6,634 bases of DNA from an uncultured Bacteroidales bacterium (GTDB lineage Bacteria > Bacteroidota > Bacteroidia > Bacteroidales > UBA932). Positions 6,433 to 6,634 of this stretch are shown here, piece after piece. The DNA lies in the NCBI GenBank assembly GCA_934678915.1, contig CAKUSF010000117.1, positions 1 through 6,634 on the forward strand, read 5' to 3'. Positions within the stretch are counted from its first letter, which is position 1. Each line of letters opens with the position of its first letter. The notes beneath the pieces were generated by a model, which worked only from the letters and a program-made list of their open reading frames with translations, ran no database searches and was not told the origin of the DNA. The position numbers and the translations under genes are program-made.

Positions 6433-6634
6433 TTATTTTCGAAGCAGCGCCAATGTGCCGTCCATTGTGGAAGCGAGGATGTAAGTGAATCCCCCTTCGC
6501 TCCAGACCTCCATCGGGTTCACCAACGCGATGGAAATCTTCCTCGCCCAAAGCCTGTGACCGTCCTCGGCATCGAATCCGATGATGTTGCCTTTGTCGGT
6601 CGGCATGATCACCTCGTTCCCGATGCGTACGATC
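6433..6634 (-). CDS. 3' end of a PQQ/BamB-like beta-propeller protein (5' part beyond the window)
   Basis: Only the last 66 codons and a TAA stop (6435-6433) are present; the first base of the window's right edge is a partial codon. The reading frame contains a PQQ-propeller blade: IIGFDAEDGHRLWARK matches the usual pattern of a hydrophobic strand, an aspartate, a glycine-containing turn and a tryptophan. A final blade follows (TYILASTMDGTLALLRK). Such repeats occur in BamB-like proteins, PQQ-dependent enzymes and multidomain Bacteroidota proteins, for instance fused to metallophosphoesterases, so the function cannot be assigned from this fragment. A strong terminator follows, so it probably belongs to a separate transcription unit from the sigma operon. 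The frame call is solid; the family call is moderately sure. Confidence 0.75.
   Translation of the reverse strand, partial: IVRIGNEVIMPTDKGNIIGFDAEDGHRLWARKISIALVNPMEVWSEGGFTYILASTMDGTLALLRK

Overview
The window looks like part of a Bacteroidales (phylum Bacteroidota) genome. The signs are a SusC-like TonB-dependent transporter followed at once by a SusD-like surface lipoprotein, a FecR-type anti-sigma factor with a C-terminal DUF4974-type domain, a FecI-like ECF sigma factor, and start codons preceded by A/T-rich sequence without a Shine-Dalgarno motif. The genus cannot be decided from this sequence. Every gene I can support lies on the minus strand, so transcription runs from high to low coordinates.

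Layout in transcription order. At 6634-6433 is the 3' end of a PQQ/BamB-like beta-propeller gene, cut by the window edge. It is followed by a strong hairpin at 6404-6374, probably its terminator. An intergenic stretch then carries the putative promoter of the sigma gene. The ECF sigma gene (6279-5713) is followed after 24 nt by the anti-sigma gene (5688-4672). A 123-nt gap holds a weak hairpin and a second copy of the putative promoter. The SusC-like gene (4548-1231) and the SusD-like gene (1218 to beyond base 1) come next, 12 nt apart. No stretch over 300 bases lacks a gene. I see no tRNA, rRNA, CRISPR array or insertion sequence.

The four central genes form a trans-envelope signalling circuit attached to a nutrient importer. 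SusD and SusC would capture and import a substrate, probably a glycan or oligosaccharide. The STN domain of SusC would touch the periplasmic part of the anti-sigma factor during transport, freeing the sigma factor to raise transcription of the importer. The window holds no glycoside hydrolase or other enzyme that would reveal the substrate.

The most useful non-coding observation is a bipartite motif that occurs twice: TATAATACTTT, nine unconserved bases, then CAAGTGTTAA. One copy is 30 nt upstream of the sigma gene and the other 43 nt upstream of the SusC gene. All 21 outer bases are identical and the spacer length is the same, while the spacer sequences differ. This is what a promoter recognised by the local ECF sigma factor would look like, and it implies positive autoregulation of the sigma/anti-sigma pair together with activation of the importer. 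The system type is known; the specific promoter is the candidate new element.
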